A DNA stretch of 20,000 bases from Botryococcus braunii (taxonomy: Eukaryota > Chlorophyta > Trebouxiophyceae): positions 38,365 through 58,364 of the forward strand of contig KV908635.1 of NCBI GenBank assembly GCA_002005505.1. The letters run 5' to 3'. Position 1 is the first letter of the stretch. Every line of letters starts with the position of its first letter. This document shows positions 11,242-20,000 of this stretch, one piece after another. A program made the position numbers and the translations under genes. Below the pieces are notes generated by a model. The model made no database searches. It had not been told where the DNA came from and was given only the letters and a program-made list of their open reading frames with translations.

Positions 11242-14200
11242 AAATACATGCGAACTTGGCAAGTTTTCTCCATGACTCTGTTGCACCCCAGCCACGCAGC
11301 CTACCGGGGGTGCACGTTTAGCCTCATAAATCCGGTACTGGTTGCGCAGCTCCTGCGCCTCATTGGGGTCCACCCCAGCCATGTCCATATTCTCCAGAGA
11401 GCGCTTGAGCTTAATCAGGACACCGGCAGCCAGCAGCTCATCCGCCCGGGGAGCATCGTCGGTGCTCAGCCTGTCGAGCAACATATGAAAGCTCCGCAGC
11501 ACGGCAAGAGAACGGTTTTCCGCCAGCTCCAGGAGCAGGGAGGGCCAGACGTCGGCCTCCTGCATGCGCGGCAAGGCCTCGGGATATTGTACCAGGCCGT
11601 TGAGGACGTTAATGATGGCCTCCAGCAACTCGTCCGTGCCGTTGCGGACGGCGGCTTTCATCTCAACAAGCAACCCGCAGCGCAGCGCCTGCATGGCGTA
11701 CTTCGCATACCCCGACGCCATCACGTTGGACAGCTGGGCCCACAAGGCTTCTTCGGTGTCGGGGACGAACCCCCACTCCTTCTCATTGTTCTTCACACCC
11801 CTAAGCAGGCGGAAGATGCCAGGGACAAACCCCGCCGCCATCGCGGCGACATGCATGGCCTCGCTGTTGCCCATCCCCATGTACCCCGTTATCATGAGGT
11901 GCGAGCAGACGGCCACGGGACCGCCCGCCTGGATCATGCTGCGAGACAGGGCCTCGACCAGCGTTTTGGTCTCCGCCGGATTCGCCCCCTCGACGTGGGC
12001 CTCCCAGAGGGGCTTGCAACGGATCTGGAGCCGAAAGAGCACGTTGATGGCCTTGTTGACATGCTGTCCGCCCGCCATGATGTACCGCTCGAGGCGGACG
12101 AAGTCCGATGCGTCCCGACGCTGCGGGCCTACAAAGCCCAGCGCATCGATCCAACTGTTCAAGGCCTCGAGGACAGACTCCGCCACGGCATCGTTGTCCG
12201 TGCTGAGCAGGCGGGTGAAGTGCCCCAGAAAGCCCCCAACGTCGAGCTCCCGCGCGAATGCCGGCACGCCGGGGCCCCCAAGGAGGGGGAGGAGGAGGAT
12301 GTTCAGCAGTCCCACGGGAGCGTCCGGATCCTCCCAGTAGTCCTCCAACAGCTGCAGGAGCGTCTGGGCGCAGCCGGGGGCGTGCGTAATCGCCAGCGGG
12401 GCCTTGGGGACGAACAAGGCAATGGCGCACAGGGCCATGCACGCGACAAGGCGGGGATGTTGCAATGGTCCGGGAAAAACCGTGTTCTCTGTCACCTTCG
12501 GGGTCGAGAGCTCCCACTGTGCGAAGACGAGGGGCATGGGTCCCTCCAGGTCTTCTTGCAGGGGGACCTCCCGCAGAACGCGCATCAATGCAGGAATGAC
12601 GCCCGCGCTCTCCAGCGCCGCCCACATCTTGGCGTTGTCCACCGAGGTAGAGGCGACATACGCGGCGGCACTCCGGCAGTATGGAGAGGCATGTGAGAGC
12701 AGCCCGACGAGGGCGCGGCCCACGCCCGCGGTCAACAACCTCGGGCCGGCGACCGGTTCATCAAGCATGTGATTCGAAACGACGGCCGCGGCAAACGCAA
12801 CCCGCGCGTCGGGGTCCGCGAAGGCTGCCACGAGCTGTGTGGACGCGCTACGGCACACCACCATGATCTTCAGCACCGACATTGCGAGCGCTTCCAGCTC
12901 GTCGGACTCCAGTCTTGCCAAGTCGAAGACCAGGAGTATCGCTCGCATGGAGCCCTTGCGGGCGAGCTCCTGGGGACCGCCGGAATCGTCCGCCAGGTGC
13001 ACCAGGGACAGAGCAGCCTCCAGGGCGTCCTTGGGGGACCCGGTCCGTATCGCATCCATGACGGCAGAGATGCCCCCGCGAGCCCGCCACGCCTTCGCGA
13101 GGGCCTCCACTCGCTCCGGCATGATCTCCGGCATGGTCTCTGGGAGCGATGACACAGGCGGGGGAGAGTCGCGCTTCTGTGGCTTCATACGGAAGGCTTC
13201 CTCCTCCTGCTGCTGAGGCTCGGGCCCCCGGCCTGCGGGCGCTGCCGCCGCCACCGCTGCTGCAGGCGTGCTCGTCTGTTGCTGCTGCACGCTCTGCAAC
13301 ATTGCATGCACAAGTGAGGCCGCGTTTGCCGACTCTTCTGTGCAGAAGAGGGGTCTGCGGGGTGCTTGTCAAAGCACTTCACCGGACTCTGTGGCTTCTG
13401 AGGAGGCCCCTCCCAGGTTATGGGTAGAACGTTTCCATATCCATTTCGGGCACTGCTAGAAGAACCGTCTTTCTGGAACCCTGAGCTCAGATGACGAGAT
13501 GGGAGTGGACCCGAACAGCACTAGCCAAACATTATATTAATTGTTTTCTTTTGCCTACATTCTCCTTTTGGTTGTCGCCCCTTTGTTTTTTTGGGGGGGG
13601 GGGGGGCGGGGGAGCAGAACTGATTCAGTCCAATCGACAGGCGCTCTAAGGCATGATTGCAACGATTGTTGCTGGTCAGAGAACATCCCCCCCCCCCCCC
13701 CGAAATGGCTAGATAGATAGCCTACGCATTCCAGAGGACGCAGTCCGCAAAAGACACCCCTTTATACTATTGCCCACTGCCTCTGCAGAGCCGCAGATGG
13801 TGCAGGTCAGGATCTACACATTACAAGGGTAATATTGCTGAAAGCATTACGGGCTTTCACAGCACATCGAAAATGCTGCGGTATTCCAGGATTCCACAAG
13901 ATACATCGGGATGCCCAAACTCTGCCAGTCCCAACATTGTAGACCAAGGTGACAGTCCCACACCAGCAGCAACAGCTGGAACGGTAGCATGCCCACAGCA
14001 TGTACATTGCTCGTACCTCTCTGCTCAGACTCCTTGCAGACTCCGCCGCCGGTTGAATGCGGGGTCCATCCTCCAATCGATCCGCTTCCAGAAGCTTCTG
14101 CATCTCCTTCTCCACCAGGGGGCCGCCATCTGCATCTTCTCCTTTGGAGGATCCCTTCCGGTTCCCGCGCCCGGGAGAGCCACTGCTGGCCCCGTCCTGC

Positions 14201-14286
14201 CTTGGGGACGTGCCCCCGTCCTCGTTCGCTGCTGCAGGCAGCCCAGACTGGCGCAGGAGGCCCTGCCATAGTGCCAGGAACCACAT
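11116..14286 (-). CDS. Gene B: armadillo-like repeat protein, two exons
   Basis: Exon 1 is 14286-14017 (90 codons, MWFLALWQGLLRQSG to SLSRE) with donor GTACGAG. Exon 2 is 13293-11116, after a TTGCAG acceptor. The intron is phase 0 and the product about 815 residues. Exon 1 carries the Gly/Ser/Lys module shared with genes A and C. Exon 2 opens with Gln/Ala-rich sequence and GRGPEPQQQEEEAF, then becomes a long alpha-helical solenoid with armadillo-like units, such as GVGRALVGLLSHASPYCRSA and WAALESAGVIPALMRVL. The C-terminal part (QALRCGLLVEMKAAV, LAENRSLAVLRSFHMLLDRL, SLENMDMAGVDPNEAQELRN) is strongly conserved with gene C. Armadillo solenoids bind other proteins; partner and pathway are unknown. 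The last 30-40 residues are translated from the minisatellite (VGGGVAGSLWALF twice), a likely recent change of stop position. The splice sites are my inference from phase and from comparison with gene C. Confidence 0.78.
13294..14016 (-). other. Inferred intron of gene B, with oligo-G and oligo-C runs
   Basis: A 723-bp interval with stops in the frames I checked and no counterpart in gene C. It contains a run of 14 G (13593-13606) and a run of 15 C (13687-13701), which are complementary and about 80 bp apart. The rest is unremarkable. Confidence 0.65.
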
Positions 14287-14307
14287 TTGGGGGTGCAAAT
14301 TAAAATA

Positions 14308-14580
14308 TAAAATAATTTAGTAATACGTAATTAATACGGATCATGCAATATATAAATACGTAAAATAACAATTTGGAGGGTCAGTGAGATGATTGCAAGT
14401 TTGGAGGGCGCCATTGAAACGGATAAAGGATTGGAGGGTGGCCTCGATAGCCGTGCACATATCTTGTACTCTCGGCTTTCTGGTGACAAGGGAACGGTTG
14501 ACCCCCTTTTTTAGGGGTGTTGCAGACACCACTGCTGTATCTCAAGCTGTTTTGCACACAATGATGGCTTTGTGCGACTC

Positions 14581-14590
<10 letters not shown>
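14308..14590. repeat. Conserved intergenic block, copy II
   Basis: Matches copy I from the TACGTA-containing AT-rich stretch through TTTGGAGGGTCAGTGAGATG and GTGACAAGGGAACGGTTGAC to the start of the (GA)n tract. It lies upstream of gene B on the minus strand. Confidence 0.85.

Positions 14591-14676
<86 letters not shown>
14584..14676. repeat. (GA)n microsatellite, expanded
   Basis: About 46 perfect GA/AG units at the same place in the block where copy I has about 7 units. Flanking sequence (GAGTGTGGA, AAGCT-GTGGGCACG) confirms that the position is homologous. Confidence 0.97.
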
Positions 14677-14679
<3 letters not shown>

Positions 14680-14699
14680 CGGAGTGGTGGAGTGGTGGA

Positions 14700-14992
14700 G
14701 TGTGGAGAAGCTAGTGGGCACGTGGGGAAACAAACCCGCAGGCATGCAGAATGGATGGGAGGAGGAAGTCAGGAGGGATGACATCAAGGAAGGAAGGAAG
14801 GAAGAAGAGAGGAAAGAAGAAAGATTACGTCCCGACCAGCTATTAGGGCGTGAAGAGGTTGGTAACAAAAGACAAGCAAATAAAGGAAGGCTTGGTCTTA
14901 ACGGGGTACCAACTACTAAAAACAAGAGTTTAAGGGACTCAGAAAGGTATGGGATGCTTGAGGGCTGATAAACATCTCAAGCTTTCAGAGGA
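14700..14992. repeat. Purine-rich conserved flank, copy II
   Basis: GGGGAAACAAACCCGCAGGC, a shorter GGAAG tract, TTACGTCCCGACCAGC and GGCGTGAAGAGG, then AAACATCTCAAGC and GAGGAAACAAAGG. It corresponds to 10500-10824. Confidence 0.75.
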
Positions 14993-15063
14993 AACAAAGG
15001 CCACAGCGACCCAGCCACTCCCCCTCCCACTGCTGTCCCTTCAACCACGCAGGGCCCAAAACA
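14993..15063. repeat. Minisatellite unit, single copy
   Basis: One copy of the 68-bp unit found seven times at 10825-11241, in the homologous position just beyond the gene C stop codon. Confidence 0.9.
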
Positions 15064-15065
15064 AA

Positions 15066-17371
15066 TTACACGCGAGCCTGGCGAGGATTCCACAGGTCTC
15101 GCACCTGCGTCGCAGGTCTCTGGCGGGATCCGCGACCCTGGTTCCCCCCAGTCACGCAGTCGGCCGCGGGTGCATGTTCAGCCTCATAAGTCCGGTAATG
15201 GTTCCGCAGCTCCTGCTCCTCCTCGAGGTCCACCCCAGCCGTGTCCATATTCTCCAGAGAGTGCTTGAGCCTATTTAGGATGCCGGCAGCCAGCAGCTCG
15301 TCCGCCCGGGGGGCATTGTCGGTGCTCAGCCTGTCAAGCAACACATGAAAGCTCCGAAGCACGGCGAGAGAACGGTTTTCCGCCAGCTCCATGAGCAGGG
15401 AGGGCCAGACGTCGGCCTCCTGCATGCGCGGGAAGGCCTCGGGATGTCGTACCAGGCCGATGAGGACCTGCAGGACGACCGCCAGCAGCTCGTCCGTGCC
15501 GTCGCGGACGGCGGATTTCATCTCGGCCAGCAGGCCGCAACGCAGCGCCTGCATGGCGTACTGCGCGTGCCCCGACTCGATCACCTTCAACACCTGCGAC
15601 CACAACTGTACGTCGCTGTCGGAGGTATACGACCACTCCTCTGGATTGGTCTCCAACCCCTTAAGCTGGCGGATGAGACCGGGGACAAACCCCGCCGCCA
15701 TCGCAGCCTCAAGGACGGCCTCGCTGTCGCCCGTCCCCCAGTACCCCAATATGACGTTGTGCGAGGCGACGGCCCTGTAACCGTCCTCCTGGATCATGCT
15801 GCGCGACAGGGCCTCGAACAGCTTTTTCGTCTCCGCCAGGTCCGCCCCCTCGACGTGGGCCTTCCAGAGGGGCTTGCAACGGTCCCGGAGCCGCTTGAGC
15901 ATGATGGCGGCCTTCCCAACGTGCTCTCCGCCCGCCGTGATGTACCGCTCGAGGCGGACGAAGTACGACACGTCCTGCTGCTGGAGGTCCTCTTCGCCCA
16001 GCATTCTGATCCAGATGTACAGGGAGTCGAGGACCGTGTTCGCCACATTATCCTTGTCCGCACTGAGCAGGCGGATGAAGTGTCCCAGAAAGCCCGCGGC
16101 GTCGAGCGCCCGCGAGAACGCCCGCATGCAGGGGCCCTGCTTGAGGACCTGGAGGAGGATGTTCAGCAGTACCACGGGAGCCTGGGGAGTCTCCCAGTAG
16201 TCCTCCAAAACCTGCAGGAGGGCCTGGGCGCTGCCCGGGATACGCGCAATCGCCAGCGCGGCCGTTGGGACGCTCTTCCGGGCAATGGCGCCCAGGGCCA
16301 TGCACGCGACGAGGCGGGGGTCCTGCCAGGGGATAAGGTTGCGAGTCCATCCATGCAGCCTCATGGCCGGAAGGCTCCACTGTGTGAAGACGCGGGGCCC
16401 GGGTCCCTCCGGGGGTTCCTGCAGGGGGACCTGCAGAATGCGCATCAATGCGGAAACAATCCCCGCGCTCTCCAGCGCCGCCCACACCTTGGCATGGTCC
16501 ACTGCGGAAGAGGCGGTATACGCGGCGGCACTCCGGCAGTACGGAGAGGCGTGTGACAGCAGCCCAAAGAGGGCGCGGCCCACGCCCGCGGTCACCAGCA
16601 GGGCCCTGATATCCGGGTGCTGAAGCATGCCTCTCAAAAGGATGGCTGCGGCAAAGACAACCCGCACGTCGGAGTCCGCTAAGGCCGCCACGAGGTGCGC
16701 GGCCGCGCCGCGGCACACCTTCATGATCTGCTGCACCACCAAGGAGAGCACCTCCAGATCCTCGGACTCCAGTTTCGCCGAGTCGAAGACCAGGAGTATC
16801 GCTCGGATAGAGTCCTTGCGGGCGAGCACCTTGGCAGCGCCGGGACTGGCCGCCTGGTGGCCCAGAGACAGAGCAGCCTCCAGCGCTTTCTTGGGTGACC
16901 CGGTCCGAATTGCAGTCATGGCGGCCGGGACGCCCCCGCGAGCCCGCCAGGCCTCCGCGAGGGCGTCCACCCGCTCCTGGATGGTCTCCGGCTGCCGTGA
17001 CGCAGACGAGGCACAGTTGCGCTTCTTCTTTGGCTTCGTACGGGAGGCTTCCTCCTGCTGCTGGGGCTTGGGCCCCCGGCCTGCGGGCGCCGCCGCCGAT
17101 TGAATGCGCAGTCCATCCTCCGATCGATCCGCTTCAAGAAGCTTCTGCGTCTCCTCCTCCACCAGGGCGCCGCCATCTGGGTCTTCTCCTTTGGAGGATC
17201 CCTTCCGGTTCCCGCGCCCGGGAGAGCCACTGCTGGCCCCGTCCTGCCTTGGGGACGTGCCTCCATTCTTGCTCGCTGCTGCAGACTGCCCAGACTGCTG
17301 CAGGAGGCCCTGCCATGATGCCGGGAGCCAGGTTTGTCGGTGCAATTGAAAACATGAAACAATTAAACTAT

Positions 17372-17399
<28 letters not shown>
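15066..17399 (-). CDS. Gene C: armadillo-like repeat protein, 777 aa, single exon
   Basis: One uninterrupted frame. Near the N-terminus it has WLPASWQGLLQQSGQSAA and GRGNRKGSSKGEDPDGG, the module shared with genes A and B, then runs straight into APAGRGPKPQQQEEASRTKP without the intron seen in gene B. The remainder is an alpha-solenoid with armadillo-like units (GVGRALFGLLSHASPYCRSA, WAALESAGIVSALMRIL, LVACMALGAIARKSVPTAAL) and the conserved end LAENRSLAVLRSFHVLLDRL, SLENMDTAGVD, ELRNHYRTYEAEHAP. It ends just before the minisatellite, with tail RQRPATQVRDLWNPRQARV. The ATG used as start in genes A and B is replaced here (ATG to ACC, giving T before WLPAS), so the start at 17399 is only the first in-frame ATG and an upstream exon is possible. 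A protein-interaction scaffold is the reasonable inference; no enzyme motif is visible. Confidence 0.83.
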
Positions 17400-17983
<584 letters not shown>

Positions 17984-18009
17984 AGAGGGAGAGGGGGGGA
18001 GAGTGTTGG

Positions 18010-18349
18010 AGTGCGGACAATCTAGTGGGCACGAGGGGAAACAAACCTGCAGGTAGGCAGGAAGGAAGGAAGGAAGGAAGGAAGCAAGGAAGGAAGGGAG
18101 ATAGGAAGGAAGAAAGGAAGTAAGGAGAGAAGGAACGAAGAAACGAAGTAAGGAAGGAACATTACATCCCAGAACAACCACGAGGGCGTGAAGAGGACGG
18201 CAAGGATAGAGAGGTTAACAAAGGATGTTCGTGTGCTACTGGGGGGGACCAACTACGAAAAACATAAATGCAACGGGGTTTGGGGGGGGGGGGGGCAGAA
18301 AAATATGGAATGCTTGAAGGCAACAAACATCTCAAGCCTGCAGAGGAAA
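18010..18349. repeat. Purine-rich conserved flank, copy III
   Basis: AAACAAACCTGCAGGTAGGC, a long (GGAA)n-like tract at about 18059-18160, ATTACATCCCAGAACAACCA, then GGCGTGAAGAGGACGGCAAG, and an insertion of 14 G at 18282-18295. It corresponds to 10500-10824. Confidence 0.75.
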
Positions 18350-18482
18350 CAAAGGCCACAGCGACCCAGCCACTCCCCCTCCCACTGCTGTCCCTTCAAC
18401 CACGCAGGGGATCAAAACAAAGCCCACAGCGACCCAGCCATTCCCCCTCCCACTGCTGTCCCTTCAACCACGCAGGGGCCCA
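18350..18482. repeat. Minisatellite, two copies
   Basis: Two 68-bp units of the family found at 10825-11241 and 14993-15063, next to the 3' end of the gene D remnant. Confidence 0.9.
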
Positions 18483-18795
18483 AAATGTGAGCGAGCAAGG
18501 CAAGGACTCCACTGGACTCGCACCTGCGTCGCTGGTCTCTGGCGGGATCCGCGACTCCCTTTCCCCCCAGCCACGCAGCCTACCCGGTGTGGATGTTCAG
18601 CCTCATATATCTGGTACTGGTTGCGCAGCACCTGCGCCTCCTCGGGGTCCACCCCAGCCATGTCCATATTCTCCAGAGAGTGCTTGGGCCTGTTCAGGAC
18701 GCCGCCAGCCAGCAGCTCGTCCGCCCGGGGGCATGGCCCGTGCTCACCGTGTCCAGCAACAAGTAGAATCTCCGCAGCACACCTCCGTCATGGGG
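18464..18795 (-). pseudogene. Gene D: truncated C-terminal remnant of the armadillo-like family
   Basis: The frame encoding SLENMDMAGVDPEEAQVLRN, QYQIYEAEHPHRVGCVAGG and RQRPATQVRVQWSPCLARSH matches the C-termini of genes B and C. Upstream, RADELLAGGVLNRPKHSLEN also matches, but near 18727 the run of C that reads six in gene C has only five, which shifts the frame. Similarity ends at about 18780-18795, so roughly 90 codons survive of a gene about nine times longer. No start or upstream exons remain, so it is a pseudogene fragment. Its tail resembles gene C more than gene B, without the minisatellite read-through. Confidence 0.8.
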
Positions 18796-19360
18796 GATGG
18801 CCCCAGAGAGCGCTGCTGACTCAGTGCTGATTTTGCCGCAAGCACAAAGGTGTGCGCATGTGTCGCATCTGCGTCACCAAACAATAGCAAGCAATCAATT
18901 GATGGATACCTCCCACTTCACTGCCCTTGGGCGTTATGTATAGACAGAGGTTTCTTACGTTTCGACGGGGTACGCAGCCTCAAGTTCGTCAGCAGATGGA
19001 GCAGGCAGGGATCTTGTCAGCCCCCCCTCTCTCTCTCTCCCCCCCCTCCCTTCCTCTCCCTCCCTGCCTACCTCCCTCCCTCCCCCCTTTCTCGCCCCCT
19101 ACCTCTACCCTCAGATGCTTTACATAATATGGTTTTTGAATCTTATCTTACTACTTGCAGCAGTTCCTCTGTAGATTCAACAGGGGTGCAAGTACAAGGT
19201 CAACCGGTGTCTTGGGGGTTCCGAAACCCGTTATTGGACTGGAGGAATACGCATCGAGGCCATCATGTCGTTCATCAAGGTCTTAGATCGCAGCATCGGA
19301 ACTCACGTTATGTACGAAGTAGACCCAATGCCGATGGGGCCGCCAGCTCCCCGCTGTTAT
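18796..19360. other. Unassigned interval replacing the body of gene D
   Basis: Sequence unrelated to the array genes, with a polypyrimidine stretch at about 19019-19110. No coding exon or RNA gene is recognised. The left edge marks the breakpoint of the gene D truncation. Confidence 0.45.
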
Positions 19361-19560
19361 AGTCGCAGCACTGTCGGGGAAAACTGTCACGTTATCGCAT
19401 ACGCCGTAGGATAAGCTTCTTGACGCAGTAGCTTTAGAAACGAGGTATCAAATTTTTTTTATTAAAGTCGCAGCACTGTCGTGGAAACTTGGCACGTTAT
19501 CGGATCGCCGTAGGACAAGCTTGTCCTACGGCGAGCTTGACGCAGCTTCAGAAACGTGGT
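19361..19560. repeat. Imperfect tandem direct repeat, two copies of 80-95 bp
   Basis: AGTCGCAGCACTGTCG begins at 19361 and 19466. Both copies continue through CACGTTATCG, CGCCGTAGGA-AAGCTT, CTTGACGCAG and AGAAACG. Copy 2 has a 13-bp insertion after AAGCTT. Confidence 0.88.
19505..19534. repeat. 30-bp perfect palindrome
   Basis: The half site TCGCCGTAGGACAAG is followed directly by its reverse complement. It is present only in copy 2 of the surrounding direct repeat; copy 1 has just the left half and the AAGCTT centre. Confidence 0.93.
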
Positions 19561-19879
19561 GGTGGAGGGACTGAACACCTTAGGAAGGAAAGATCACAGG
19601 TTGGAAACAAGCAGCATTCATTTTATTGCAAGTCGGTCAGAAAGATCGTGTTGGTGTCTTGCTGTGCAGATCAGGGCTGATGGAGCGCTGCGATTTTGCT
19701 TTTGGGACAGGGTTGCTAATCGCTGGCAACTTGCGATTTGTTTCGCCGGATAATATCTTTCGGTTGTTTCGCAGGAATTTAAACATTTTCGGCATTTTCA
19801 GCTCTCTGCCACGTTTCTCCCCTTTTTTTCCCCCAATCGGGATTCCCGATGCGTCTTTGAATCTTGAGCCCCTGATGTA
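19561..19879. other. Unassigned interval
   Basis: No coding, RNA or repeat feature is recognised, apart from short T and C runs near 19820. Confidence 0.4.
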
Positions 19880-19965
19880 ATTGGAAGGAAGGGATGAAGA
19901 TTACATCCAAAGACCAGCCACTAGGGCTGAAGAGGACGGCAGTACAATGAATGACCCAAATCTAA
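19880..19965. repeat. Partial copy of the array's purine-rich flank
   Basis: GGAAGGAAGGGATGAAG, ATTACATCC, CCAGCCACTAGGGC and TGAAGAGGACGGCA match the flank at about 18160-18200 and 10645-10675. It suggests that another unit, or a dispersed fragment of one, lies near the right edge. Confidence 0.7.
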
Positions 19966-20000
19966 CCAACTAAGGTCGCACAGCACTTGGGAGAGTGAGG

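Noticed and set aside
11248..12696. A 482-codon plus-strand frame opposite gene B, with a similar 403-codon frame opposite gene C (15345-16556)
   Set aside because: Long antisense frames are expected opposite GC-rich coding sequence. Their resemblance to each other follows from the sense-strand homology, and the sense frames show the solenoid pattern.

Overview
This is eukaryotic nuclear DNA. The genes have GT-AG introns, coding is sparse, and there are very long dinucleotide microsatellites. The GC-rich coding style, the Spinster-like transporter and the MYND-finger and armadillo-like paralogs would fit a microalga, perhaps a green alga. The lineage cannot be fixed from sequence alone.

Region by region. 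(1) Positions 1-2854 hold the 5' half of a minus-strand Spinster-type major facilitator (MFS) transporter. Four exons join in frame (2854-2676, 2250-2129, 1631-1413, 494-373), and the gene runs off the left edge. Its introns are loaded with (GA)n, (CA)n and (CG)n microsatellites. (2) Positions about 2855-9365 are gene-poor. They hold microsatellites, a frameshifted open frame of unknown nature, a 91-bp imperfect hairpin, several perfect palindromes of 22-24 bp and degenerate tandem repeats with a period near 70 bp. (3) Positions about 9627-18800 are a minus-strand array of related genes. Gene A (9627-10142) has a short low-complexity N-terminal module followed by a complete MYND zinc finger. 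Gene B (11116-14286, two exons) and gene C (15066-17399, one exon) have the same N-terminal module but continue into a long armadillo-like alpha-solenoid. Gene D (18464-18795) is a truncated, frameshifted remnant of the same C-terminus. (4) Between the genes lies a recurring block: an AT-rich TACGTA stretch, a conserved roughly 200-bp segment, a (GA)n tract, a GGAA-rich tract and a minisatellite with a 68-bp long form. Each copy differs mainly in repeat number. (5) Positions 18800-20000 hold a direct repeat in which one copy carries a 30-bp perfect palindrome, and near the right edge the start of another copy of the intergenic block.

The genes of the array probably arose by unequal exchange of a 3-4 kb unit. 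Comparing copies inside the window shows the kinds of change at work: loss or gain of an intron-containing segment between 8-bp direct repeats, domain replacement (MYND versus armadillo), microsatellite expansion and snap-back insertion. No CRISPR, rRNA or tRNA gene or intact transposon was seen. Functions of the array genes are inferred only from folds: MYND fingers and armadillo solenoids are protein-interaction modules.
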